From NCBI GenBank assembly GCA_963680875.1, contig OY804576.1:75831668-75895667 (forward strand): a DNA stretch of 64,000 nt, written 5' to 3'. The notes under the pieces are model-generated. The model was given only the letters and a program-made list of their open reading frames with translations, was not told the DNA's origin and ran no database searches. Within the stretch, counting starts at the first letter, position 1; each line of letters begins with the position of its first letter. This document shows, one piece after another, positions 50,241 to 59,649 of the stretch. The position numbers and the translations under genes were made by a program. The stretch is from Bathymodiolus brooksi. Its lineage: Eukaryota; Mollusca; Bivalvia; Mytilida; Modiolidae.

Positions 50241-50905
50241 TTTTTATCCACAGGCACTTGTTTCATTAAAAAAATATATGCCCCCTCCTCTTCCTTACTT
50301 CAAGGTAAACATCTGCCCTTTACCCCTTCCCCACTTCGCCTCAATATTTTTCGCTTATTTTATTTTTCAGTTAATGAAACGGATACAGTCACTTCCGGTC
50401 CGTTCTAAATTGATTTAGAAACTAAAAAAAAAGGTGTTTTAAAAATCAAATGTCAGTAATTTGGAGTTGAACATATTTTTATAATCTGCATTGGAACAAT
50501 TATCTGTATTTTAATGGCTTACTTTACATTTGAGAGGAGATGATCATGATGGCATTGTTACACATGGCCGGTATAGAGAATTCCGAATGCATATGAAAAA
50601 TCCAGCGCAAACCGGAAGTGGTTGTTTCCGTTTCATTGACTGAAAAATAGAAAATGCTACTTTCGCTGAATATTCTTGTCCAATTCGTCTGAGGGGGGCC
50701 CGGTATTTATATTTAAATGTGGCAGTCGAAAAGAGGAATATCTCGGGAGTGTAACGATATAATTGGGTCAGCGAAAGGATCACAAATAAGCGAAAAATAT
50801 TGAGGCGAAGTGGGGAAGGGGCAAAGGGCAGATGTTTACCTTGAAGTAAGGAAGAGGAGGGGGCATATATTTTTTGAATGAAACAAGTGCCTGTGTTTTT
50901 ATCCC
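50241..50905. repeat. Long inverted repeat (arms ~160 bp)
   Basis: 50,241-50,362 pairs with 50,767-50,905 at very high identity (shared strings include GCCCCCTCCTCTTCCTTACT and CACTTCGCCTCAATATTTTT). 50,363-50,402 pairs with 50,612-50,655 (CCGGAAGTG, CCGTTTCATT). The right arm therefore carries about 110 bp extra (50,656-50,766). If transcribed it would form a long hairpin RNA. Confidence 0.85.
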
Positions 50906-51473
50906 AGAGTCGGAAGTTTTTTTTGTATGCAGCGCTATTGTTTTTAAAGCTTTTCAGCGCGGCCCAACAAAATATTTTTTACAAAAGAAAATATTATTTC
51001 ATGTAGATCTAATGAAAATACTTTCTCTGATTAGTTTGTTTCTTCGATTCCCGTCATATTTTCCTCAAAATTCAGGATAGCAAAAATACATGGCCTACCT
51101 TTTCAAGTTATCAAGTCGTCTCATAGTTGGACCCGTACTACCCGCAACCAATATTGCGGGTACATTGCAACAGTTTCAGACAGAAATTGCTTCACTCACA
51201 TTCGGTCGAACTCATTGGGCTCGTAATTTTGTGTTTTTTCCCCCTTTAGATTGTTGTTTGTGCTCCCCGAGTTTGTATATAAAAGGCCAAGATTGGATTT
51301 GGTTTTTTGTTGTTGTTGTTATTTTCCTTCACTTCTTTATTGACTCGCACAGGAAACTTGTAAACACACATAAAATTAACAAATGTGCCAAGTTTGGAAG
51401 TATTCTGTTGGGTAGGTCATCTAAATTTTCGACTATATCTTTTATTTTCGTCAATGAAATAAATATAATAATC

Positions 51474-51624
51474 AATTGCACGTCGTGAATATTGAATATA
51501 TGATCACTCGTGCCGAAACGCATTCAGATTAAACTCGTGCGCATAGCAAGTTCCGCACACTCGTTTAATCTGATGCGCTTTGCGGCACTCGTGATCATAT
51601 TTTCAATATCCACTCCGTGCAATT
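51474..51624. repeat. Palindrome, ~60-bp arms
   Basis: AATTGCACG...GATCACTCGTGCCG pairs with CGGCACTCGTGATCA...CGTGCAATT around a loop near 51,540-51,555 (GCGCATAGCAAGTTCCGC). A few mismatches. Same architectural class as the foldbacks at 55.9 and 58.7 kb. Confidence 0.85.
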
Positions 51625-51919
51625 ATCCTATAGTTGTTTGAAGTTGCGATTAGATAGGATATGATGATACAGTCCGGGATGCATGGTCCGGCGGAATATT
51701 AATGTGTGTCGGAGTAATGACTGTCGGAGTTATGAGTGTCGGAGAAATAACTGTCGGAGTTATAACTGTCGGAGTAATGAGACGACCCCGTTATTTTTAG
51801 GAAAGGAATTTTCCACTGGCTAGTAAAGCGTATTAATCTTATTCTTTAGATTTCCATATATGGCTCTGCCTTCATCGTTATTTTTAGGAATGATTTTATC
51901 CAATCATAGGTCGTCAAAT

Positions 51920-52060
51920 AAATGCAACATCGTACAATATTATTTCCACAAAGTAATTATAACATTTTCGTCTGTTATAATATTATTTCCACATGTTATA
52001 ATAATATTTCCAATGGTAATAATATTTTTTCTACATACTATAATATGTTTGATAGCATGA
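51920..52060. repeat. Degenerate AT-rich tandem repeat
   Basis: TATAATATTATTTCCACA-like strings recur about four times at 25-30-bp intervals. Confidence 0.6.
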
Positions 52061-52143
52061 TTTTTTCTTCAAAATTTAGAATATTTCAATAAATATAGTT
52101 TTGGTCTAGAATTTTTTTGTCATTAATGAAATATTTCTGACGC

Positions 52144-52778
52144 TATAATATTTATTCCAAGGAAATTTTATTATGTATTAATTTTTCCGTATGGCATCTA
52201 TTTTATGGAATAATGTTTCCGTTGTAATGGTAATTTTATTATACCCCCCTCCCAGAGGGTGTTCCGGGGGTAGAATAGGCACCAGGTTTCTCCGTCCTAG
52301 AAGCACTAGTCCTGTTAAAGGGGCCAACCCCGCGAGACCCCCGTGGTATAGAAATGGGACCGAAAGCTTCTTCGGCTTGAAGGGGCATTCGTCGGTTGTG
52401 CGGGATGTATAAATTAACAACCAACCCGTCCTGCGGATGAGACGTAAATAAAACCGAGGTCTCGTGTTGAGAGATTGCCACCCTCTTCGCACGTTAAAGA
52501 ACCCAGTGTAACAGCTCGTGATGAGTGGTCCATAAGATACCTGTTGCACTGGCTAAATTATCCGTCCCTACCCATCAGCTTTCCTTGTTTCGAGTCCCGT
52601 GGCGTTTAAATTTTTTAATGTTCTCGTCCTGAATATAGCTTAAAAATTGCTCGCTGGACGTTAAGTACCAATCAATCAATCAATAATTTTATTATACACA
52701 TGGAAAAATTATTACATGAAATTGATTCCATATGGAAAAATTATTACATAATAAAATTTCCTTGGAATAAATATTATG
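52144..52778. mobile_element. Small foldback element split by a SINE-like insertion
   Basis: ATAATATTTATTCCAAGGAA at 52,145 and the following bases to 52,176 are the exact reverse complement of 52,747-52,778. Removing the 440-bp insertion and one target copy leaves a palindromic element of about 180 bp. Confidence 0.8.
52244..52683 (+). mobile_element. SINE-like retroposon, second copy with 13-bp TSD
   Basis: Same element as at 37,543-38,180, here in plus orientation: starts CCCCCCTCCCAGAGGGTG and ends GCTCGCTGGACGTTAAGTAC followed by CAATCAATCAATCAA. TAATTTTATTATA occurs exactly at 52,231-52,243 and 52,684-52,696, a clean target-site duplication. The body is about 440 bp, matching the other copy without its expanded tail. 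Confidence 0.92.
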
Positions 52779-52936
52779 CCGGAACAAATATTTCGTATTC
52801 CGTGTATCGATCCGGATTTTATAAACACACAACTTTACAAGTGTGTATATTTTATAACAGGATATCACCTGTTAAACATCTGCATGTACATTGTATTATC
52901 ACTCTAGCATTGGAAAGGACAGACTCAAGAAGTACA

Positions 52937-53155
52937 ATGTCTATTAAAAATTTCTTTCAGTTTTCTGCAAATGAATTAATTAAAGGAACAAAGATTTACT
53001 TCAGTGATTTTAAAGGGAAAGTTATATTAGTTGAAAATGTGGCTTCTCTCTGAGGAACAACTGTTAGGGATTTTACCCAGATGAACGAGTTAGTTACAAA
53101 ATTTGAAGGCAAACTTGTTATCCTGGGATTCCCTAGCAATCAGTTTGGACATCAG
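52937..53155 (+). CDS. Glutathione peroxidase (selenoprotein), exon 1
   Basis: Codons 1-73 of a 190-residue glutathione peroxidase of the GPx1/GPx2 type. The enzyme reduces hydrogen peroxide and organic hydroperoxides with glutathione, normally in the cytosol. The ATG at 52,937 starts [14 protein letters not shown]. The next motif is VENVASL, then an in-frame TGA at 53,051-53,053 and [11 protein letters not shown]. This is exactly where the family has its catalytic selenocysteine (residue 39 here), so the TGA is read as Sec and not as a stop. [11 protein letters not shown] supplies the second catalytic residue, Gln69. The exon ends at CATCAG|GTATG, phase 0. No signal peptide is apparent. The open frame extends upstream of this ATG without family similarity, so the ATG in front of the conserved start is preferred. 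The gene symbol is left open because bivalves have several GPx paralogues. Confidence 0.95.
53051..53053 (+). other. UGA selenocysteine codon
   Basis: TGA in the invariant position between VENVASL and GTT of GPx. Conservation continues on both sides and a SECIS lies in the 3' UTR (57,956-58,050), so recoding rather than termination is inferred. Confidence 0.94.
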
Positions 53156-53702
53156 GTATGTTATTATCTTGAATAAAATTGTACGTATTTGTCAAATTGA
53201 TCTATTTTTTCTAATCCCATTTATTTACGTTTTGTAATTGACTAAAGATTGCATCATACTGTAAATTACACTGATTTCGTTTGGGAGAATCAACTTAAAA
53301 ATAAAATCTGACAGCTTATCGATTTTTTATATTAATTACATTGTTTAACGTCAAGTGCAAATAAATTAATTTTAGAGTCGCATGTCATTTTAATTTTTAT
53401 ACGTGTTTTGATTGGTTCAATGGTTGAAAAAGTTGAGGTTATTTTCATATGTACTGAATCACTGAAAAATGAAATTTAATATAGATATGAATAATTTAAT
53501 ATGTATTATAATATATAGATTGTATGTATGAGACATATATGTGTAAGACTATATTGATGATTACTATTAGGATATGGTTATTTGCACATCGTGATATCGA
53601 TTTAAAACCAAGTATAGAAGAGTATTTATCAGCTTTTTCCTTTTAAGTACAATTGAACCGTCTAGACGTTGAGGTCATTCAACTTTTTCCGTTTTTTTCT
53701 TC

Positions 53703-53710
53703 ATTCATTC
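53703..53710. repeat. 8-bp target-site duplication, left copy
   Basis: ATTCATTC, repeated exactly at 53,973-53,980 on the other side of the MITE. Confidence 0.9.
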
Positions 53711-53972
53711 CACAGGTACATGTGGACAGAACATAGCATCCCCCCTTTTTTCATTTTTTTTTTTTTTTTTTTTTCATTTTCATGGCTTAGAAATATGTAA
53801 AACAGCAATAATATGCCGTTTTCTGATTGCATAAGTCGACTGATATGTATATATAGATGCCGTTTTCTGATTGCATCAGTCGACTGATATGTATTTCTAA
53901 GCCATGGAAATGAAAAAAGGGGGGTTGGGTGTAAAAAGGAGGGATGCTGTGTCCTGTCCACAAGTACCTGTG
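53711..53972. mobile_element. hAT-like MITE
   Basis: 262 bp with long inverted arms: CACAGGTACATGTGGACAG... at the left pairs with ...CTGTCCACAAGTACCTGTG at the right, and GGCTTAGAAAT with ATTTCTAAGCC further in. The 8-bp target duplication ATTCATTC is the size made by hAT transposases. The centre holds a 44-bp direct repeat (GCCGTTTTCTGATTGCAT at 53,815 and 53,859). No coding capacity. Confidence 0.85.
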
Positions 53973-54003
53973 ATTCATTCAACAACATTATGTGATCAAA
54001 TTA

Positions 54004-54119
54004 GTCAGTGACTTGCGACAGGTCGATGGTTTTCCCCGCGTACTCCGGTTTTCTCCACCAATTAAACTGACCGTCATGATATAACTGAAATATTGTTGAA
54101 AGTGGCGTCAAATACCATA
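54004..54119 (+). mobile_element. SINE 3'-tail fragment
   Basis: GTCAGTGACTTGCGACAGG, CTCCACCAATTAAACTGACC and ATATTGTTGAAAGTGGCG match the SINE tail. Plus orientation, no tRNA head. Confidence 0.85.
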
Positions 54120-54575
54120 CCCCTTCCCCCCTTCCCCTTTTTTTTTACTAATTTTATTTTATATTTATTTTCATGGGGTTTACATGTTGTCATAATTGAT
54201 CGGAATGTAATGCTTCGTTGCTGGTGTAGTAATCATATTCATATCCAGACAAGTACATTTCTAAATGTACATTTACCCTCATTCCATAATAAAAATCTTT
54301 GGTAAATATTATCTCATTTCCATATTATATTTGGTAATGCGAGTGTCGGTACATTCCTAACGAAACCTAAATATTATGAATTAGCTTTGGTGGTTTCTTT
54401 AATGTTTTCTATCTATCAACGACAAACAACCCATAAAAGGACAGTTACCATGGTTACACAAGTATTACCTGTTAGTAATGCAATTCTTTTTTTTATAAAA
54501 CACATATACATATATTTATACATATAAATAATCATCCATATCGCATGTCTTTTCAAGGGGAATGCATTATACTTA

Positions 54576-54940
54576 GGCCAAAAAAAAAAATATGTGTGTT
54601 TACGGTCACCCGACCTACCCTAATTTTTGCTAGCGACCCTATGCATTTTTACACAGAATTCGGATAACCATTTTTGTTGTTTAACCAGCAGCAATGTTTT
54701 ATTTATTCAACTGCTAGCTTTTTGTCGAAATTGAGAGCAAAGAAGGTAGAAAAACTGCATAATTCGTCATTTTACCGGAATTTTCGAAAATTAAATACCG
54801 GAATCGGACTCCGGAACCGGGAACGACTATTTCCGGTTTTGTCGATAATAATAATAAAAAAAAAAAAAAAAAATTAATCCCGACCGACCGACCCTAGATT
54901 TTTTTGACATGTGACAGTAAACACACATATTTTATTGGCC
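54576..54940. mobile_element. PIF/Harbinger-like MITE
   Basis: 365 bp. Terminal inverted repeats start GGCCAA and share TATGTGTGTTTAC and GTCAC; both ends are A/T-rich inside. TTA is present on both sides (54,573-54,575 and 54,941-54,943), the TWA duplication typical of PIF/Harbinger. A/T runs and GACCGACCGACC-type sequence fill the interior; no transposase. Confidence 0.75.
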
Positions 54941-55281
54941 TTATAACAAAGTTGACTTCATTATGTGTATCTTATATGTGTTCATTGAGACTTCTTTCAA
55001 CCGTACAAATGTATTTAAAGTTACTCAGTTCGATTCAAAAGAAAAATGATATTTAATAGTCGCCTGTTGTACTACACTCTACAAGTTTCATATTCCTATT
55101 ACTAGTAAGTATTGGTTAAACAACAATTTTCAATGTTTTTAAGATCATTTAAAGCCCGAGGCGAAGCCGATCGACTTAAATGGTCATGAGATATGGAAAA
55201 CTTTCTGTTGTTTTACCAGTTTAGAAAATAACAACTTTTCCCAGCATTTGTAAAGAGTACATTCATTGAAAGTAAATAATA

Positions 55282-55373
55282 GATCAGTGATTTTCTCCGG
55301 TTTCCTGCACCAATTAAGCTGACCGTCACAATATAACTGAAATAGTATTGAAAGTGGGGTTAAACAACATAAC
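55282..55373 (+). mobile_element. SINE 3'-tail fragment
   Basis: GATCAGTGATTTTCTCCGG, CACCAATTAAGCTGACCGTC and GAAAGTGGGGTTAAACAAC match the SINE tail; truncated at the 5' side. Confidence 0.8.
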
Positions 55374-55867
55374 ACTAACCCCCATAGCAGGATTGACAAA
55401 TTGACACATTGGCCGGTGGTCAATACTGATTTTAACCGGTCAATACTGGTCGATTGGAGTAAAAGCCAGATAGGATTATGTAAATTGATTCCTACGAGGG
55501 TCTTTTTAGTGGGTGTATCTATTTTTAACTTGTAATGATTTTAAGTTAGTATTTCTTTAATTTAATAAAAATAAAATATTATATTTATATTTGTTACACA
55601 AGATGATTTTATAATATAGAAAACTGTTTCGTCCCTGCCAAGGGTACTCGTCAGGTGGCTTAAATCATTATAAATCAATTGGTAAGAAGCCATACATAAG
55701 AGAAGCCATGAAGAGTAAACCCCCTATAAACTTTCCATTTCCTGCATTCAGAATCATTCTGTCTCACATGTACATATGAATGAACTTTAAACATTTTATT
55801 GTTTCAAGCTGGCCACTTTTATTACCCTTTTCCTTCTTATGAACACATTTATTGGGGTTATGTATAG

Positions 55868-56052
55868 GATACAGTACTATTGAAACAAAAGAAGCGGACC
55901 GTATTGCATATAACGGGTTTCTTTTTCTGAATGAGTATTCAGGTGAAGGCCGAGGTGCGTAGCACCAAGACCGTCACCTGAGTACGAATGCGGAAAAAGA
56001 AACCCGTTATATCCAATACGGGCAAATTCTTTTGTTTCAATAATAATGTATC
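55868..56052. repeat. Large palindrome with GC-rich centre
   Basis: GATACAGTACTATTGAAACA pairs with TGTTTCAATAATAATGTATC, and GTATTGCATATAACGGGTTT with AAACCCGTTATATCCAATAC. The centre is GGTGCGTAGCACC. Arms are about 80 bp with scattered mismatches. The open frame at 55,988-56,311 overlaps it and is not a credible gene. Confidence 0.85.
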
Positions 56053-56457
56053 TAACTTGTACAATAATAGTGTTGTTGAAAAAATATATGGTATGGCATA
56101 TATTTTCACACTTTTAATGTTTAGAAAGCCAAATAAGACAACAATTAACAAAAATAAAACGACAAATTTTTATCGGTCAACGTCCTTTCGATTCTCGTTT
56201 ATATTTAGATATTTCAAGGTCTTTCAAGTGTCCCAAATCTTCACCTGTGGTCTGTCTGATTTCTTATTACTTGCGCTCGGTTCGTTAGTTGATTTTGTAT
56301 TGCGAGAATAAATCTTAAAAGTTCACATACTCGTCAGTTCTGAACATAAATTATGCCAGATCTGAAATACTTGCTTTTTTAAACAAATTGTTGATATTTT
56401 TTTTTGCAAAGCTTACTATCAAGAGTCATATATACTAATTATAACGTATAGTAGTGT

Positions 56458-56545
56458 GGTCACCGTAGCCGAGTGGTTAGATGGAAGTTTTGAAAGTCAA
56501 AGTAGACTTGAAAAGCCCAACAGTGGTTCGATACCCGAAAGTCCC
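56458..56545 (+). pseudogene. tRNA-like sequence (type II, Ser/Leu-like) or SINE head
   Basis: TAGCCGAGTGGTTAGA matches the pol III A box of Ser/Leu tRNAs and GGTTCGATACC matches the B box, with spacing that fits a long variable arm. The expected acceptor stem does not pair (GTCACCG against the sequence after box B). It is therefore a tRNA pseudogene or the head of another SINE rather than a working tRNA gene. Confidence 0.6.
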
Positions 56546-57528
56546 AAAATATGTTTAACACGTGTTTAAGCCTAAAACAGTAAAAGGCTAAAGTTCATAT
56601 ATTCAGTACAGCGGTCTGTATCATCGGCCTCTATTACCGACCTGTATGTGATATCAGAGACCGCATTTACAATAGCGTTGCTGGGGGTATTATTGTACAA
56701 GTTGTTTTAGCAATTTAAATTTCTTAATTGACCACCTGTCAGCCAGGTGTACAGTTACCTATCCAGCACTTTAATTAAGCTACCTGTAACTTACCTGTTG
56801 CAATCACACATTTTGAATTAAATAAATCTTTATGTATTTATAAATGTATTTAGTACTGCACCTGAAAACCTGAAAATGTGCCTTAAATAGATTTCAATAG
56901 TAATTCAGTGATGTTTTAAGATATTCAACAGATTAATACAGCAATACAAATTTAAATTGGGACTTCAAATGAAAATTTTCATCATTTTAGATATAAAAAA
57001 AGAACAATATTGACCATTTTTCACTTAAAATAATAGTATTGACCAGTATTGACCGGGACGTTTTAACCGCCCAACCTTGCCCAATAGTCATTAACGTAAA
57101 CGGAGCTAGTGTGGCAACTGTCTGAACGGAAGACATTCATTTAGATGAATTGTGAATTAAATTCGTTCCACATACATTGCATCTCGTGGATGTCCCCTTT
57201 CGGAGGGGTTGCATCACACTTCGGACCAAAGAAACTACATGTATGTACTATTTGTATACCACAGATTTTCATGCGGGTTGAATAGAAGATTTAGTTATCT
57301 TGATTATTTTAAAAACAAATAGAGTCAAATCTGTCTATACTAAACGTAATTGAGACTTACTTTTGTATTCGAAATAGACAGGTAGTCGGTTTATACAGGT
57401 TAAATTAGGAAAGATTTTCTACATTGTAACTTATTTAAAGTTCAGTTTATTTAAGATTCCATTTTATTCAGCGTTCGGTTTAGACAGGTTCCACTGTAAT
57501 AACATTCAGCACGTTTTTGTCTTTGTAG

Positions 57529-57882
57529 GAGAATGGGAATGGTGAGGAAATCTTAAACTGTTTGAAGTACGTTCGACCAGGAAAAGGATTTGAACCCAAA
57601 TTTCCGTTGTTTGAGAAATGTGAAGTGAATGGCAAAAATGCACATCCCATCTTTGCATTCTTAAGAGAGCGATTACCACTACCAAGCGACGACGCCGTTA
57701 ACTTCATGAATTCGCCATCATCTATTATATGGGAACCTGTGACTAGGACCGATATCGCATGGAACTTTGAAAAATTCTTAATAGATCCTGACGGAAAGCC
57801 GTTCAAACGTTATAGTAGATATTTTCAAACAGTTAATATTCAAAATGACATTAAAATGCTAATAGAAAAGCATAAAAAATAA
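57529..57882 (+). CDS. Glutathione peroxidase (selenoprotein), exon 2
   Basis: Codons 74-190 and the TAA stop, preceded by acceptor TTTTTGTCTTTGTAG. It contains [32 protein letters not shown] and the [14 protein letters not shown] loop that is characteristic of tetrameric GPx1/GPx2 enzymes and missing in GPx4. [10 protein letters not shown] supplies catalytic Trp151 and Asn152. With Sec39 and Gln69 from exon 1 the tetrad is complete. The C-terminus (RYSRYF and a final helix ending HKK) is of normal length. Total length of 190 residues is close to the usual ~200. No lesions are seen, so the gene appears functional. Confidence 0.95.
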   Translation, partial: ENGNGEEILNCLKYVRPGKGFEPKFPLFEKCEVNGKNAHPIFAFLRERLPLPSDDAVNFMNSPSSIIWEPVTRTDIAWNFEKFLIDPDGKPFKRYSRYFQTVNIQNDIKMLIEKHKK

Positions 57883-57955
57883 GTTACTAAATATTTTAGT
57901 AGATGTTCTTTGTTGTAAATCGTTGAGTTATTTAATTTGTTGAGAATTTTCGTTT

Positions 57956-58050
57956 TTGTAAAAAATGGACATTGTAATAATGATTGTTACACTAGGAAAG
58001 TTCTCTTTAGAATGAAGTGTCACATGATGAGCATACAAACCTTTTTACAA
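57956..58050 (+). promoter_or_regulatory. SECIS element (form 2) in the GPx 3' UTR
   Basis: About 75 bp after the stop codon. Outer helix: TTGTAAAAA (57,956-57,964) with TTTTTACAA (58,042-58,050), continued by TTGTA with TACAA. Quartet: ATGA at 57,980-57,983 opposite TGAT at 58,025-58,028. Upper helix: TGTTACACT with AGTGTCACA (one mismatch). Apical AAA at 57,997-57,999, followed by a mini-stem TTCT/AGAA (58,001-58,012), which is the form-2 layout. SECIS elements direct selenocysteine insertion at UGA. Folding was done by eye. Confidence 0.88.
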
Positions 58051-58051
58051 G

Positions 58052-58057
58052 AATAAA
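58052..58057 (+). terminator. Poly(A) signal of the GPx gene
   Basis: AATAAA directly follows the SECIS outer helix; a T-rich region (TTTTTTCTTCTTTTTT) lies about 20-40 bp further. A second overlapping AATAAA-like string is at 58,056-58,061. Confidence 0.75.
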
Positions 58058-58120
58058 ATAAACATTGTCGTACACGTTTTTTCTTCTTTTTTTTGTACAT
58101 CCAATCAGTCAACCGATAAT

Positions 58121-58366
58121 TTGAAGTCCTCGTAGGTTTTGCCAATTTGCATAGCAATTGCTAAGGCTGGGTCAGTTGGGAACCGTAAAATGTTCCTTCT
58201 AATTCACAAATTTGGTAAACTTATTAGGCAATATATATTGGTGTATGAGTTACTAGCCCATTTAGGTATACTAATAAGTTCTCATAAAATGCATATAAAA
58301 AGGTTTGTGCATTTGATTAACTATGTATCTGTGTTTTTGTTTTCACAAATGCAGAACACATAGATT
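58121..58366 (+). repeat. Dispersed repeat copy, inverted relative to 42.7 kb
   Basis: Reverse complement of 42,655-42,900 with modest divergence; ends near GTTTTCACAAATGCAGAACA. The open frames across it are not genes. Confidence 0.85.
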
Positions 58367-58649
58367 TATTCCTAATATCACTCTTCGTCTTCTACTGAAT
58401 GTAGTTTTAATAGGAACGGATATATACATTTTTATATCGATCGAATTTCAATTAACTTTGCTTACTTTCGTTTCTATGGTAACAATAAGAAGAATGATGA
58501 TTTCATTTCCCAATGATATAACCCGTTAAGGGCATGTAAATCAAAGACAACAGCGATTGGAGTCATATTAGAACACAATACATACTACAAAACGAACAAA
58601 CAAATAAACACACAGTCAGAGTACGATTTACAATAAATATACTGCCCTT

Positions 58650-58765
58650 GGATAAGGGTGTTATGGTAGATTATCACACGAAGAAAAAAATATCACCTGA
58701 GACGAAGTCGAGGTGATAATTTTTTTCTGAGTGTGATAATCTACCTTATCATCCTTCCCTCCCGC
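58650..58765. repeat. Palindrome, ~45-bp arms
   Basis: GGTAGATTATCACAC and ATATCACCT pair with AGGTGATAA and GTGTGATAATCTACC; the loop is GAGACGAAGTCG. Same type as the foldbacks at 31.7, 51.5 and 55.9 kb. Confidence 0.85.
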
Positions 58766-59545
58766 TATATCTACCTGCTGACTCCATAAGCAAAACTCGT
58801 ATCAAAGTTCACCAACAGTGAGCAGGAGTTATCACCAAATTCTCCCAACATTTAAGGGTGTAGACCTGGGTAACCCAAAAATTTTCCCATCGATCAATTT
58901 ATTTTAAAATTTGCATCATTGAATAGTTATGTCTAAATACATTATCTGCCCAAGTTTCAAGAAATTCACCGTGCCGTTTTCTCCATAGCACATCCTAAAT
59001 ATAGCAATTTTGGGAGTATTCTTGACGCCAGATGGTAATACTATTTTCGGAAGCTTCTAATAGATATACACATTTATTTCTGGTTGAAAGGCAATATTTT
59101 GGCTTTAATACACTTGAAAGTGTTATTGTTGAATAATTATGAAATATCTAGCATATATGAATATTCTGTTTGGAGATAATCATGTGCAAAGCAGTTGAAA
59201 TTGGCAAAAGGGGGATGTCCTAAGATACCACCCTGGTATTAAAAATCTGACTAAAAAAAATCCTGTCGATTCATTTCTACCCAAAAATGTCACAGTAAAG
59301 AATATACATATAGACCTCATTGCACCAAATTTTACAAACTTTTACCGTCGTATTTTTAAGATATTTAAAATTATGTTTTTCATGGATGGCACCCAGAAAA
59401 AAATGAAATTGTCGAGGAAAGTTATTACACTCATCTTTTGCTGTTTCTTCATTTGTGAGATAAAAAGAAATAGTTACCAATAATAAACAACTTTTGAATT
59501 CTTATATTTATCATATTGGATGTCCAAATTACTGCAATTATCTTT
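58766..59545. other. Intergenic sequence without recognised features
   Basis: AT-rich; no gene, RNA or repeat family seen. Short open frames lack domains. Confidence 0.5.
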
Positions 59546-59547
59546 TT

Positions 59548-59581
59548 AGTTCACCTGGACCACCAAAGGTCCAGGTGAACT
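59548..59581. repeat. Perfect 14-bp hairpin AGTTCACCTGGACC
   Basis: AGTTCACCTGGACC (59,548-59,561) and GGTCCAGGTGAACT (59,568-59,581) with loop ACCAAA. This motif, followed by TATTGCCATCACTTGGCGTC, is one I recognise as the start of a very common bivalve repeat. Confidence 0.95.
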
Positions 59582-59596
59582 ATTGCCATCACTTGG

Positions 59597-59646
59597 CGTC
59601 CGTCGTCCGTCGTCTGTCGTCTGTCGTCTGTTGTCTGTCGTCTGTA
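59597..59646. repeat. CGTCTGT-type microsatellite
   Basis: CCGTCGTCCGTCGTCTGTCG and following repeats of GTCTGTC/GTCTGTT with small variations, between the hairpin and the long tandem array. Confidence 0.9.
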
Positions 59647-59649
59647 AAC

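Larger units (their letters stand above)
50097..51783. mobile_element. Element with inverted ATTACTCCGACA tandem ends
   Basis: The left end has three or four copies of ATTACTCCGACA-type 18-mers (50,097-50,160). The right end has at least five copies of the complementary GTCGGAGTAATGA-type unit (51,703-51,783). Such inverted clusters suggest the termini of one 1.7-kb element. The interior holds a long inverted repeat (50,241-50,905) and a palindrome (51,474-51,624) but no protein-coding signal. Confidence 0.6.
53156..57528 (+). other. Intron of the glutathione peroxidase gene
   Basis: 4,373 bp between donor CAG|GTATGT and acceptor TTTTTGTCTTTGTAG. It joins codons 73 and 74 in phase 0 at the HQ|E position of the [10 protein letters not shown] motif. 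It carries two MITEs, two SINE tails, a palindrome and a tRNA-like sequence, listed separately. Remaining parts (53,156-53,700, 54,120-54,570, 56,550-57,500) are AT-rich with nothing recognised. Confidence 0.92.

Noticed and set aside
51090..51488. A 132-codon hypothetical gene on the + strand
   Set aside because: No domain, no splice context, and it runs into the palindrome at 51,474 within a repeat-bounded segment.
55988..56311. A 107-codon gene on the + strand
   Set aside because: It begins inside the palindrome at 55,868-56,052, lies in the GPx intron and has no recognisable domain.
56458..56545. Functional tRNA-Ser or tRNA-Leu gene
   Set aside because: Box A and box B are good, but the acceptor stem does not pair and no terminator T-run follows closely.
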